DNA of 64,000 nucleotides from Microbacterium imperiale (GTDB lineage: Bacteria > Actinomycetota > Actinomycetes > Actinomycetales > Microbacteriaceae), in assembly GCF_017876655.1 (NCBI RefSeq), contig NZ_JAGIOK010000001.1:2170001-2234000 (forward strand), given 5' to 3'. The position numbers and the translations under genes are program-made. This document shows positions 24,420 to 32,329 of the stretch, piece by piece. The notes under the pieces are model-generated. The model had not been told where the DNA came from. It made no database searches and saw only the letters and a list, made by a program, of their open reading frames with translations. Position 1 is the first letter of the stretch. Every line of letters begins with the position of its first letter.

Positions 24420-24947
24420 ATGCCCGCCCCAGACGACACCGAGATCGACGCCATCGCCGACGCCCTCGCCCGCTTGCGGGCGCTGCGCCGCCCCGGCGGG
24501 CCGGGAGGACCCGGGCGTGGACACCGGCACGGGCCGGGCGGTCACGGACACCGACCCCACGACGCACCTGACGCCTGGGATGGACCGCGCGCGGGCGGGG
24601 GACGGATGGCCGGTCTCGCGCGACTGCGCATGCTGGAGGCGCTCGAGGCGGCGACCCGTCCGCTCAGCGTCGGCGAGATCGGCGACGCGATCGGCGTCGA
24701 TCAGCCGCGTGCGTCGCGCCTGGTGCAGCAGGCTGCCGAGCTCGAGCTGGTGCGGCGCGAAGCCGATCCCGATGACGCGAGGCGTACCCGGATCGCGTTG
24801 ACCGACGCCGGTCGCCGGTTCGCCCAGGGTGTGCGCACAGAGCGTCGCGCGGCGCTCGGCGGAGCGCTCTCGGCGTTCAGCGACGACGAGCGCACCGAGT
24901 TGGCCCGCCTGTTGGGCAAGCTCGCCGACGCGTGGCCCCGCGACTGA
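24420..24947 (+). CDS. MarR family regulator with Gly/His-rich N-terminal extension
   Basis: I chose the ATG at 24420 (175 residues); an earlier ATG at 24393 lies inside the operator. After a helix (EIDAIADALARLRALRR), residues ~22-50 are Gly/Pro/His-rich (GRGHRHGPGGHGHRPHD). A MarR winged helix follows (LARLRMLEALEAATRPLSVGEIGDAIGVDQPRASRLVQQAAELELVRREADPDDARRTRIALTDAGRR). It forms a divergent pair with the histidine-tailed regulator at 23689, so the two low-complexity histidine regions lie on opposite ends of two related proteins. A metal-responsive switch is a plausible but unproven role. Confidence 0.75.
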   Translation: MPAPDDTEIDAIADALARLRALRRPGGPGGPGRGHRHGPGGHGHRPHDAPDAWDGPRAGGGRMAGLARLRMLEALEAATRPLSVGEIGDAIGVDQPRASRLVQQAAELELVRREADPDDARRTRIALTDAGRRFAQGVRTERRAALGGALSAFSDDERTELARLLGKLADAWPRD

Positions 24948-25061
24948 CGGGCGCGCGGCGCCGACGCGCTCGACGAGCTGTGCGATGCACGCCCCTCGCG
25001 TCGCGTCAAGCCGCGCCGTCGTTTTGCGAATGCTCAGGAAGATCTCGGTACGCTGTCAGCT

Positions 25062-25124
25062 GGTGAGCCGGGAAGTCTGGTCGGCATTGTCGTCCGACCC
25101 ATCCCGGAGATCTCTGTGCTCACC
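25062..25124 (+). ncRNA. Structured RNA leader A, upstream of mrpA (riboswitch-like)
   Basis: Three nested helices can be drawn by hand: P1 GGTGAG (25062) with CTCACC (25119), P2 CCGGG (25068) with CCCGG (25103), and P3 GGTCGG (25079) with CCGACC (25094). AAGTCT is unpaired between P2 and P3. A TACGCT -10-like box at 25049-25054 would start the RNA almost exactly at P1. The core 25067-25087 is identical over 21 bases to 32280-32300 in front of another gene, where the same three helices form from different flanking bases. About 60 bases separate the element from the mrpA GTG. I could not assign a known class. The rest of the 24948-25183 gap shows nothing else. Confidence 0.65.
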
Positions 25125-25183
25125 CGTACTTCTCATCACGCCTGCGCTCGTGCGCGAGTCCCTGCCGAGGCCGAGGACTCCTC

Positions 25184-27973
25184 GTGATCCTCGTCGCGGC
25201 CGTGGCTGCATGCTGGCTGCTCGTCGCGCTCTCACCGCTGATCGTGCGTCTCACGGGGCGCTTCGCCGGCTGGCCACTCGCTGGCGGGCTCCTCGCCGTG
25301 CTCGGCATCGTCCTCGCCGCCGGCAGCGGCGGACCCGGAGTGCGCGAGTCGGTCCCGTGGATCCCCGCGCTCGACATCGCGCTGCGCCTGCGCCTGGACG
25401 GGCTGGCCCTGCTTTTCGCGGTGGTGGTCCTCGGGATCGGCGCCGTCGTGCTCGTCTACTCGAGCTCGTACCTTCGGCAGCCGCGCTCGCCGGGCTTCTA
25501 CGGGCTGATGACGGCTTTCGCCGCCGCGATGCTCACGCTCGTCCTCGCCGACGACCTCGTCGTCCTGTTCGTCGCGTGGGAGCTCACGACACTCTGCTCG
25601 TATCTGCTCATCCTCCGGTCCGGTCCGCAGGCCCGTGACGCCGCCACCCGCACCCTTCTCGTGACGGCGGCGGGCGGACTCGCGCTGCTCGCCGCGGTGG
25701 TGACCGTCGCGGTCCACACGGGCACGACCGACCTGACGGCCGCGCTGGCTCACGAGGCCTGGCGCCAGGATGCTGCTTTCGCGGGCATCGTCGCGGCACT
25801 CGTTGCCGTCGCCGCCATGACCAAGTCCGCTCAGTTCCCCTTCCACGCGTGGCTCCCGGACGCCATGGTCGCCCCGGCGCCCGTGAGCGCCTACCTGCAC
25901 GCCGCGGCGATGGTGAAGGCGGGTATCTACCTGCTCCTGCTCTTCGCGCCCGCGGCATCCCACTCGCCGCTCTGGAGTCCGCTGCTGATCGCGGTCGGCC
26001 TGTGGACCGCCGTCATGGGGGCGTTCTTCGCCCTGCGCCGCGGCGACATGAAAGAGCTGCTGGCATATTCGACGATCAGTCAGCTTGGCCTCCTCGTCGC
26101 CGTCATCGGCGTGGGCACCCCGACCGCGATGCTCGCGGCGAGCACGCACGTCGTTGCCCACGCGCTGTTCAAGTCCGCCGCGTTCATGGGCGTGGGTCTG
26201 CTCGAGAAGCGGACCGGCACCAGGCTCCTCTCCGAGCTGCGTGGCTCGTGGCCGGCACTGCGCTGGGATGCGGCGATGCTCATCCTCGCGGCGGTGAGCA
26301 TGGCGGGGGTCCCGCCGCTGCTCGGGTTCATCAGCAAGGAACTGCTGCTCGACTCGTTCCTCACGGCGGGCCCGGCTGCGGTGTCGTGGATGCTGGCGCT
26401 GACCGCGACCGCAGGAGCCGTCTTGACCGTCGCATACAGCGTGCGGATGATCCTGCCCCTGCTGCCGGGCCGCCGCGCCGCCGACGCCCGAGTGCCCGAG
26501 GGTGTCGCGCCCTGGCGGACCACGCGGACCATGTCGATGGCCGTCGCCGTTCCCGCACTCGTCGGCCTCTTCGGCGGTCTCGCGGCCCCGGTCCTGGATC
26601 CGCTCGTGGTCCCGGCTGCGGCGGTCGCCGCCGCAGTGCCCGCGTCGGGCGTCTCGGGGATCTACCTGTGGCACGGCGTCAACGCCGCTCTGATCCTGTC
26701 GGTCACGGCGATCCTCATCGGAACCGCCGTCGGCATCCGCACGCGAGGGTTCACCCCCGCCGCGCGGGCCGCACGGTTCTCGGGCGTCATCGCGGTGCAG
26801 CGCGCACAGGAGGGCATCATCGCCGCCGGTCGGCGCGTCGGCGACCTCACGCGATCGGACGCTCCGGCGACGAATCTCGTCGTGCCGGTCGCACTCATCG
26901 GCGTCACCGCCGTCGGTCTGCCGACGCTGTGGCGCGGATGGCCCCGCTACGACGAGCCCTTCCTGATCCTCGACTTCCTGCTTCTGCTGCTCGTGGCGTG
27001 CGGCGTGATCGCCGTCGCCGTGGCCACCCGCCGGCTGACCGCCATCATCGCGGTCGGTGTCGCCGGCTTCGCGGTCGTGCTGTGGTTCCTCGTGCTGGGC
27101 GCCTCGGATGTCGCCGTGACGCAGCTGCTCGTCGAGATCCTCACCGTTGTCGTGATGGTCCTGGTGCTGCGGCGCATGCCTCGTCGATTCCCGAGAGTAC
27201 GTCCGGCTCGGCGCGCCGGCGCGGTGATCGCCGCAGTCGCGGCCGGCTGCGCCGCGACCCTCGCGACCCTCGTCTTCACCGGTCATCGCGAGATCTCCGA
27301 CGTCGCTGCGTTCTTCCTCCGCGAAGCCGAGTCGCTGACAGGCGGAACCAACATCGTCAACACGATCCTGGTCGACTTCCGAGCCCTCGACACCCTGGGC
27401 GAGCTGGTCGTGCTGGCCATCGCCGCGGTGTCGATCACGGTCCTGCTGGACGCGCGGCAGGCGGTGGACCGCTCGGTTCCGCGTCCCGCCTCGCGCACGC
27501 TCGCCAGTGCGCGGGCCAACGCCGTGATCCTCCGCACGGCCGGCCGCCTCATCGCCCCGGTCATGGTCGTCGGATCGGCGTACGCGCTGCTGCGCGGGCA
27601 CAACGATCCCGGCGGAGGCTTCATCGCCGCGCTCATCGGGGCGGCAGCCATCGCCCTGATCTATCTCGCGGCGCCGAGCGACGAGATCCCCCGTATCGAG
27701 CGCTCGTATCTGGCGATCGCGGGCGCCGGCATCGTGGTGGCCGTGGGCACCGGGCTGCTGGGTCTTCTCGACGGCTCGTTCCTGCGTCCGCTGCACATCG
27801 ACATCGGCGCCGTGCACACCACGACGGCGCTCGTGTTCGACCTCGGCGTGTACCTCGCCGTTTTCGGCGTCATCCTCGCCGCCATCAACCGTCTCGGCCT
27901 GTCGCCCTCGGACGAGCCCGCGCGGCGCGAACGCCGGCGTCATACCCGCTCTCCAGAAAGGAGCGCACGATGA
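25184..27973 (+). CDS. mrpA: Na+/H+ antiporter subunit A, fused with subunit B (MrpA/B)
   Basis: The 929-residue polytopic membrane protein begins at GTG 25184. Residues ~100-400 are the proton-translocating NuoL-like domain (LVVLFVAWELTTLCSYLLI, KSAQFPFHAWLPDAMVAPAPVSAYLHAA, AGIYLLLLF, MKELLAYSTISQLGLL). Residues ~620-690 are an MrpA C-terminal region, and ~775-905 match MrpB (MVVGSAYALLRGHNDPGGGFIAALIGAA, DIGAVHTTTALVFDLGVYLAVFGVIL). No separate mrpB follows, so A and B are fused, as in other actinobacteria. The complex exchanges cytoplasmic Na+ for H+. The stop overlaps the mrpC ATG. A structured RNA leader lies upstream. Confidence 0.93.
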   Translation: MILVAAVAACWLLVALSPLIVRLTGRFAGWPLAGGLLAVLGIVLAAGSGGPGVRESVPWIPALDIALRLRLDGLALLFAVVVLGIGAVVLVYSSSYLRQPRSPGFYGLMTAFAAAMLTLVLADDLVVLFVAWELTTLCSYLLILRSGPQARDAATRTLLVTAAGGLALLAAVVTVAVHTGTTDLTAALAHEAWRQDAAFAGIVAALVAVAAMTKSAQFPFHAWLPDAMVAPAPVSAYLHAAAMVKAGIYLLLLFAPAASHSPLWSPLLIAVGLWTAVMGAFFALRRGDMKELLAYSTISQLGLLVAVIGVGTPTAMLAASTHVVAHALFKSAAFMGVGLLEKRTGTRLLSELRGSWPALRWDAAMLILAAVSMAGVPPLLGFISKELLLDSFLTAGPAAVSWMLALTATAGAVLTVAYSVRMILPLLPGRRAADARVPEGVAPWRTTRTMSMAVAVPALVGLFGGLAAPVLDPLVVPAAAVAAAVPASGVSGIYLWHGVNAALILSVTAILIGTAVGIRTRGFTPAARAARFSGVIAVQRAQEGIIAAGRRVGDLTRSDAPATNLVVPVALIGVTAVGLPTLWRGWPRYDEPFLILDFLLLLLVACGVIAVAVATRRLTAIIAVGVAGFAVVLWFLVLGASDVAVTQLLVEILTVVVMVLVLRRMPRRFPRVRPARRAGAVIAAVAAGCAATLATLVFTGHREISDVAAFFLREAESLTGGTNIVNTILVDFRALDTLGELVVLAIAAVSITVLLDARQAVDRSVPRPASRTLASARANAVILRTAGRLIAPVMVVGSAYALLRGHNDPGGGFIAALIGAAAIALIYLAAPSDEIPRIERSYLAIAGAGIVVAVGTGLLGLLDGSFLRPLHIDIGAVHTTTALVFDLGVYLAVFGVILAAINRLGLSPSDEPARRERRRHTRSPERSAR

Positions 27974-28329
27974 TCCTCGCTCTCACCATCGGCGTGCTCG
28001 TGGCCGGGGCGGTGTATCTGCTGATGCAGAAGGACCGGCTGCGCGTCATCCTCGGCTTCGTCCTGCTCTCGCACGCGGTGAACCTGCTCCTGTTCAGCGC
28101 CGGCGGCATCGACTCGCGCGCCGAGCCGTTGGGCGGTTCACTCGACCCTTCGACCACCGCCGACCCGCTGCCCCAGGCGTTCGTGCTGACGGCGATCGTC
28201 ATCGCTTTCGCCATCACGATCTATCTCCTGGTGCTCGCGGTGACGGGCGATCCGTCCGAGGACGCGGAGCCGGAGGGTGCCCCCTCTCCGACCCGGTCGC
28301 GGCAGCGCGTGGGGGGAGGGGAGTCATGA
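27970..28329 (+). CDS. mrpC: Na+/H+ antiporter subunit C (MrpC, NuoK-like)
   Basis: The 119-residue protein has three membrane helices and NuoK-type patterns (VAGAVYLLMQKDRLRVILGFVLLSHAVNLLLFSAG; DPLPQAFVLTAIVIAFAITIYLLVL). A short charged Pro/Arg tail follows. It begins inside the mrpA stop (ATGA) and ends inside the mrpD start, so translation is probably coupled. It is part of the membrane-embedded Mrp core. Confidence 0.92.
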   Translation: MILALTIGVLVAGAVYLLMQKDRLRVILGFVLLSHAVNLLLFSAGGIDSRAEPLGGSLDPSTTADPLPQAFVLTAIVIAFAITIYLLVLAVTGDPSEDAEPEGAPSPTRSRQRVGGGES

Positions 28330-29834
28330 ACGCATCGCTCCTGCCCCTCATCGTCGCGATACCGCTGCTGGCCGCCGGGGTCGCGGCCTTCGCGCGCCGT
28401 GACCGACCGTGGTCCCGCGTCCTGCTGCTGACGGTGCTGACCGGGAACATCGTCGCCGCGGTGGCGCTGGTGGTCGCGACGGCCGACGGCAGCGTGCTCG
28501 CGCACGGCGTCGGCGGCTGGCCCAACGGCATCGCCATCCCTTTCGTGGCCGACGCCCTCTCCGCCCTCATGCTCACCGTGGCCGGCGCGCTGACCCTCGT
28601 GTGCGTGGTCTTCGCGATCATCGCCGACACCGGTCGGCACCGGTTGTTCGCCGCTCTCGTGCTGGTCCTGACCGCGGGGGTGAACGGTGCCCTGCTCACG
28701 GCCGATCTGTTCAACCTGTTCGTCTTCATCGAGGTCATGCTGCTGCCCTCGTACGGCTTGCTCGTGCTGGCGCGGCAGGGGCGCGGCACGGTCGAATCCG
28801 TCACCGGATCGCGGCTCTACGTCACCTTCAACCTGTTCGTCTCGACGGTCTTCCTCGCCGGAGTGGCGCTGGTCTACGGAGTCGCCGGCACGGTCAACCT
28901 CGCCGAGCTGGCGGGCGCCGCGCAGGAGTCGGGACTCGTCGCCGCGGCGCTGGGCGTGTGCCTCTTCGCGCTCGCGATGAAGGCGGCCGTCGTTCCCGTC
29001 CACGGCTGGCTGGCCCGGGCGTATCCCTCGACATCCCCCGCGATCACGGCCCTGTTCTCGGGCCTGCACACGAAGGTGGCCATCTACGCGATCTACCGGA
29101 TCTATGCCGTCGGCTTCGAGGGCGACCGGACGTACCTGTGGATCGGGATCGTCGCCTTCAGTGCCACCATGGCGGTCGGCGTGCTGGGTGCGGTGGGGGA
29201 GAGCCGGATGCGGTCGGTCCTGGCCTTCCACATGGTGAGCCAGATCGGCTACATCCTGCTGGGCGTGGCGCTGTTCACGCCGCTCGGACTGGCGGCGGGC
29301 ATCTTCTACCTGCTGCACCACATGATCGTGAAGGCGTCGCTGTTCCTCTCGGCGGGCGCGATCGAAACGCGCTTCGGCACGGACCGTCTCGATGAGCTCC
29401 GTGGCCGGATCGGGCGCGAGCCGGTGCTGATGGTGGCGTTCGGCGTGGCGGCGCTCTCGCTGGCCGGCATCCCGCCCTTCTCCGGGTTCTTCGCCAAGCT
29501 GACCTTGCTGATGGCCGCCATCGACGCGGGCGAGATCGCCGCGGCGGTGGTCGCGATCGCCGTCAGCCTCATCACACTGCTGTCGATGCTGAAGATCTTC
29601 AACGCGGTGTTCGCCCCCACGGTGACCGGTCTGGATCCGCAGCCGTCCGGAACGGCCGCGGTGGCCGTGCGGGAACGTGCGGCGACGCGGACGAGTCTGG
29701 CCGCTCCTGCTCTCGTGCTCGCCGGTGTCACGGTGGCCCTCGGCTTCGGCGCTCAGGGACTGTTCGCGTTGGCCGAGGTCGCCGCCGCCGGCCTGCTCGA
29801 CACGTCCGGCTACGTCAGGGCGGTGCTCCCGTGA
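28326..29834 (+). CDS. mrpD: Na+/H+ antiporter subunit D (MrpD, NuoN/M-like)
   Basis: The 502-residue protein has about 14 membrane helices and proton_antipo motifs: LFNLFVFIEVMLLPSYGLLVL, KAAVVPVHGWLARAYPSTSPAITALFSGLHTKVAIYAIYRIY, SQIGYILLGVALF, and SLAGIPPFSGFFAKLTLL. MrpD is one of two proton-channel-like subunits of the seven-subunit antiporter. It overlaps mrpC and mrpE by four bases each (ATGA/GTGA). Confidence 0.93.
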   Translation: MNASLLPLIVAIPLLAAGVAAFARRDRPWSRVLLLTVLTGNIVAAVALVVATADGSVLAHGVGGWPNGIAIPFVADALSALMLTVAGALTLVCVVFAIIADTGRHRLFAALVLVLTAGVNGALLTADLFNLFVFIEVMLLPSYGLLVLARQGRGTVESVTGSRLYVTFNLFVSTVFLAGVALVYGVAGTVNLAELAGAAQESGLVAAALGVCLFALAMKAAVVPVHGWLARAYPSTSPAITALFSGLHTKVAIYAIYRIYAVGFEGDRTYLWIGIVAFSATMAVGVLGAVGESRMRSVLAFHMVSQIGYILLGVALFTPLGLAAGIFYLLHHMIVKASLFLSAGAIETRFGTDRLDELRGRIGREPVLMVAFGVAALSLAGIPPFSGFFAKLTLLMAAIDAGEIAAAVVAIAVSLITLLSMLKIFNAVFAPTVTGLDPQPSGTAAVAVRERAATRTSLAAPALVLAGVTVALGFGAQGLFALAEVAAAGLLDTSGYVRAVLP

Positions 29835-30193
29835 TCGGCCGCATCATCTCGCTCCCGCTGCGCGCTGCGTGGTTCACGCTGTGGTTCGCCGGTCAGCTCC
29901 TGACGTCGTCCGTCTCCGTGATCGGCGACATCCTCAGCCCGGGACTGGCTGCCACACCGCGCGTGGTGCGTCTGCCGCTCGGGTCGGCCGGCGACGCGCA
30001 CGTCACCGCGATCAGCGTGCTGATCACCTTGACCCCCGGCACGCTCGTGCTCGGCGTGGTCGAGAGCGAACGCAGCGGCCGGACCCTGCTGGTGCACACG
30101 CTCTACCACCCGGACAGCGGTGCGGCCCTGGCCGCCCTGAGCGACATGGACCGACGCATGACGCGGGCGGTCCGGCTGAGAGGAGACGCATGA
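29831..30193 (+). CDS. mrpE: Na+/H+ antiporter subunit E (MrpE)
   Basis: The 120-residue protein starts at GTG 29831 within the mrpD stop. It matches the MnhE family: an N-terminal hydrophobic stretch (LRAAWFTLWFAGQLLTSSVSVIGDILSP), then ITLTPGTLVLGVVESERSGRTLLVHTLYHPD. It is shorter than MrpE of Bacillus (~158), lacking the first membrane helices, which is usual in actinobacterial operons. Its stop overlaps the mrpF ATG. Confidence 0.85.
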   Translation: MIGRIISLPLRAAWFTLWFAGQLLTSSVSVIGDILSPGLAATPRVVRLPLGSAGDAHVTAISVLITLTPGTLVLGVVESERSGRTLLVHTLYHPDSGAALAALSDMDRRMTRAVRLRGDA

Positions 30194-30447
30194 ACCTGCT
30201 CGACATCGCCGCGGCCGCGTGCGCGGTCGCGATGATCGCCTCCGTCGTGCACATCGTGCGCGGGCCGACCCCCGCGGATCGGGTGATCGCCGCCGACCTG
30301 CTCACCTTCAGCCTGGTCGGCCTCGTCGCGGTCGTCGGTGTGCGCCTCGCCCGCGACGGCACCTTCGACCTCGTTCTGGTCGCCACCCTCGTCGCGTTCC
30401 TCGCGGCGATCTCGCTCGCCCGTGCACTGACAGGGGGACGGCGATGA
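30190..30447 (+). CDS. mrpF: Na+/H+ antiporter subunit F (MrpF)
   Basis: The 85-residue protein has three membrane helices and the MnhF pattern VHIVRGPTPADRVIAADLLTFSLVGLVAVVGVR with DLVLVATLVAFLAAISLARAL. It starts in the mrpE stop and ends in the mrpG start. It is a small subunit of the antiporter. Confidence 0.9.
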   Translation: MNLLDIAAAACAVAMIASVVHIVRGPTPADRVIAADLLTFSLVGLVAVVGVRLARDGTFDLVLVATLVAFLAAISLARALTGGRR

Positions 30448-30785
30448 TCGTCCTCGAGATCATCGGGCAGGTGCTCGCCGTCATCGGCGCGCTCGTGCTC
30501 GTCGTCGCGGCGATCGGTCTGCGCCGCTTCCGCGACCCCTACGCGGGTATCTCCGCCGTCGCGACGGCCGCGGGCCTCGGCGTGACCTTCATCACGGTGG
30601 GCGCGGTGATGCAGCTGCCGACGGTCGACAACATCGTGAAGGTGGTCCTGGCGGTCGCGCTGCAGCTGATCACGTCGGCGGTCGCGGCGATCGTGATCGC
30701 CCGGGCGGCCGTGAACTCCGGCCACGCCTTCAGCCCGGGAACCGACGCGGCCGCGCTCGATCCGGCCGACGACGATGACCTCTGA
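30444..30785 (+). CDS. mrpG: Na+/H+ antiporter subunit G (MrpG)
   Basis: The 113-residue protein has three membrane helices and the MnhG signature VLVVAAIGLRRFRDPYAGISAVATAAGLGVTFITVGAV. Its acidic C-terminus (DPADDDDL) is cytoplasmic or exposed. It is the last gene of the mrpACDEFG set, followed 12 bases later by trkH, probably in the same transcript. Confidence 0.9.
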   Translation: MIVLEIIGQVLAVIGALVLVVAAIGLRRFRDPYAGISAVATAAGLGVTFITVGAVMQLPTVDNIVKVVLAVALQLITSAVAAIVIARAAVNSGHAFSPGTDAAALDPADDDDL

Positions 30786-30797
30786 CGCCCGGCACGG

Positions 30798-32204
30798 GTG
30801 CGAAGGGTGATGACCGGCACCGGTGCCGTCGCGATCAACCCGGCGACACGTGTCCTGCGGCGTGGTGCCGGGTGGGTGGGAGATCTCACCCGGCGGTCGC
30901 CCGCCCGGGCCGCGATCGCGATCTTCGTCGTCGCAGGGCTCGGCTTCACGCTGCTGCTGCGTCTTCCCGCGGCGGCCGCCGACGGTCGGGCGACGCCGTG
31001 GGCCGATGCCGTCTTCACCGCGGTCTCGGCGATCACCGTCACCGGACTGACGAGCGTCGACACCGCGGAGCACTGGTCGGCGTACGGCAAGGTCGTCATC
31101 CTCTTGGCGATCCAGACCGGGGGGCTCGGCATCGTGACGGTCGCGCTGCTGTTGGCCCGTGCGGTCACTCGGCGGCTCGGACTGGGCAGCAGGCTCTTCG
31201 CCCAGCAGGCGATCGGCGCGCCGCAACTCGGCGAGGTCAAGGACCTGCTGCGCATCGTCGTCGTGACGACGTTCGTGATCGAGGGCGCCATCGCCATCGC
31301 TCTGGCCCCCTCATTCATCACGGCGGAGGGGTGGGCGCGGGGTGCTTGGTCGAGCGTTTTCTACGCGGTGTCGGCGTTCAACAACGCGGGCTTCAGCGTG
31401 CATGCCGGCGGCGTCGCCGCCTTCGGTCATCACCCCGGCATCCTGATCCCGCTCACCGTCGCGGTGCTCATCGGGAGTCTGGGGTTCCCCGTCTACCTGA
31501 ATCTGCTGCACGCGCGATGGACGCGCAAGCGATGGACGCTGCACACCAAGCTGACGCTCATCACGACCGGCATCCTGTTCGTCGTCGGCGCCGCGGGATG
31601 GGCGGTGACCGAATGGGGCAATCGGGCGACGATCGGCGACCTGCCCGTCGCGGAGCGCGTGGGCAACGCCCTGTTCGCCTCGGCGATGATGCGGTCCGGC
31701 GGCTTCGCGATGATCGACCCCGCCGATTCCACGTCCACCACCTTGCTGCTGACCGACGCCCTCATGTTCGTCGGCGGCGGATCGGTGTCGACGGCCGGCG
31801 GCATCAAGGTCACCACACTCGCCGTGCTCTTCCTCGCGATCGTCGCCGAGGCCCGCGGTGTGCCCCACGTCACCGCGGCCGGCCGCACGATCGCGACCGG
31901 CGTGCTTCGCGTCGCGATCTCCGTCACGTTCCTCGGTGCCACGCTCGTGCTCGGCGGCGCGGGACTCATCACCCTCGTCAGCGACGCGCCCCTGGACCGC
32001 ATCCTGTTCGAGGTCATCAGTGCGTTCGCGACCTGCGGGCTCTCGGTGGGGTTGTCGGCCGAACTGGGGCCGTTCGGCATGTACGTCCTCTCGGCGCTGA
32101 TGCTCGTTGGCCGGGTCGGGCCGATCGCGCTGGCCACCTCGCTGTCGGTACGGCGACGCAACATCCGGTTCCAGCTTCCCGAGGAGCGGCCGATCGTCGG
32201 GTGA
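30798..32204 (+). CDS. Trk/Ktr-type potassium uptake membrane protein (TrkH/KtrB)
   Basis: The protein of up to 468 residues has four pore-loop repeats of the TrkH/KtrB family: SAITVTGLTSVDT, SAFNNAGFSVHAGG, MRSGGFAMID, and SAFATCGLSVGLSAELG, with MLVGRVGPIALATSLS near the end. It should import K+ using the ion gradient. Starts at GTG 30798 or ATG 30810 are both possible; neither has a clear ribosome site. The gating partner TrkA/KtrA is not adjacent: the next gene is unrelated. Placement directly after the Mrp antiporter links K+ uptake with Na+ efflux. Confidence 0.92.
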   Translation: MRRVMTGTGAVAINPATRVLRRGAGWVGDLTRRSPARAAIAIFVVAGLGFTLLLRLPAAAADGRATPWADAVFTAVSAITVTGLTSVDTAEHWSAYGKVVILLAIQTGGLGIVTVALLLARAVTRRLGLGSRLFAQQAIGAPQLGEVKDLLRIVVVTTFVIEGAIAIALAPSFITAEGWARGAWSSVFYAVSAFNNAGFSVHAGGVAAFGHHPGILIPLTVAVLIGSLGFPVYLNLLHARWTRKRWTLHTKLTLITTGILFVVGAAGWAVTEWGNRATIGDLPVAERVGNALFASAMMRSGGFAMIDPADSTSTTLLLTDALMFVGGGSVSTAGGIKVTTLAVLFLAIVAEARGVPHVTAAGRTIATGVLRVAISVTFLGATLVLGGAGLITLVSDAPLDRILFEVISAFATCGLSVGLSAELGPFGMYVLSALMLVGRVGPIALATSLSVRRRNIRFQLPEERPIVG

Positions 32205-32274
32205 CACGCCAGGGCCCTGCCAAGCCGCGAGACGGTGTGGCATAGGGTGATCAGGTCCGAGCGCGAATCGGGCA

Positions 32275-32329
32275 GGTGCGCCGGGAAGTCTGGTCGGCAT
32301 GACGCTGACAGCTACCCAGGAGAGACACC
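32275..32329 (+). ncRNA. Structured RNA leader B, directly before the gene at 32330 (riboswitch-like)
   Basis: Same architecture as the element at 25062: P1 GGTG (32275) with CACC (32326), P2 CCGGG (32281) with CCC-a-GG (32315), P3 GTCGGC (32293) with GCTGAC (32304, one G-U pair), and the unpaired AAGTCT between P2 and P3. The 21-base core 32280-32300 is identical to the other copy, while the pairing strands outside it differ. The ribosome site AGGAG (32318-32322) overlaps P2, and P1 closes directly against the GTG start, so folding would hide the initiation region. A TAGGGT -10-like box is at 32243-32248. Unknown class. Confidence 0.65.

Noticed and set aside
25062..25124. Cobalamin riboswitch
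   Set aside because: The GGGAAG in the core is reminiscent of the B12 element, but the rest of that large fold and the GCCACTG box are missing, and the downstream genes are ion transporters.
25232..27943. A 903-codon open frame on the minus strand opposite mrpA
   Set aside because: It is antisense to a clear membrane protein; its translation is a string of Arg/Asp/Gly/His typical of high-GC shadow frames, with no domain.
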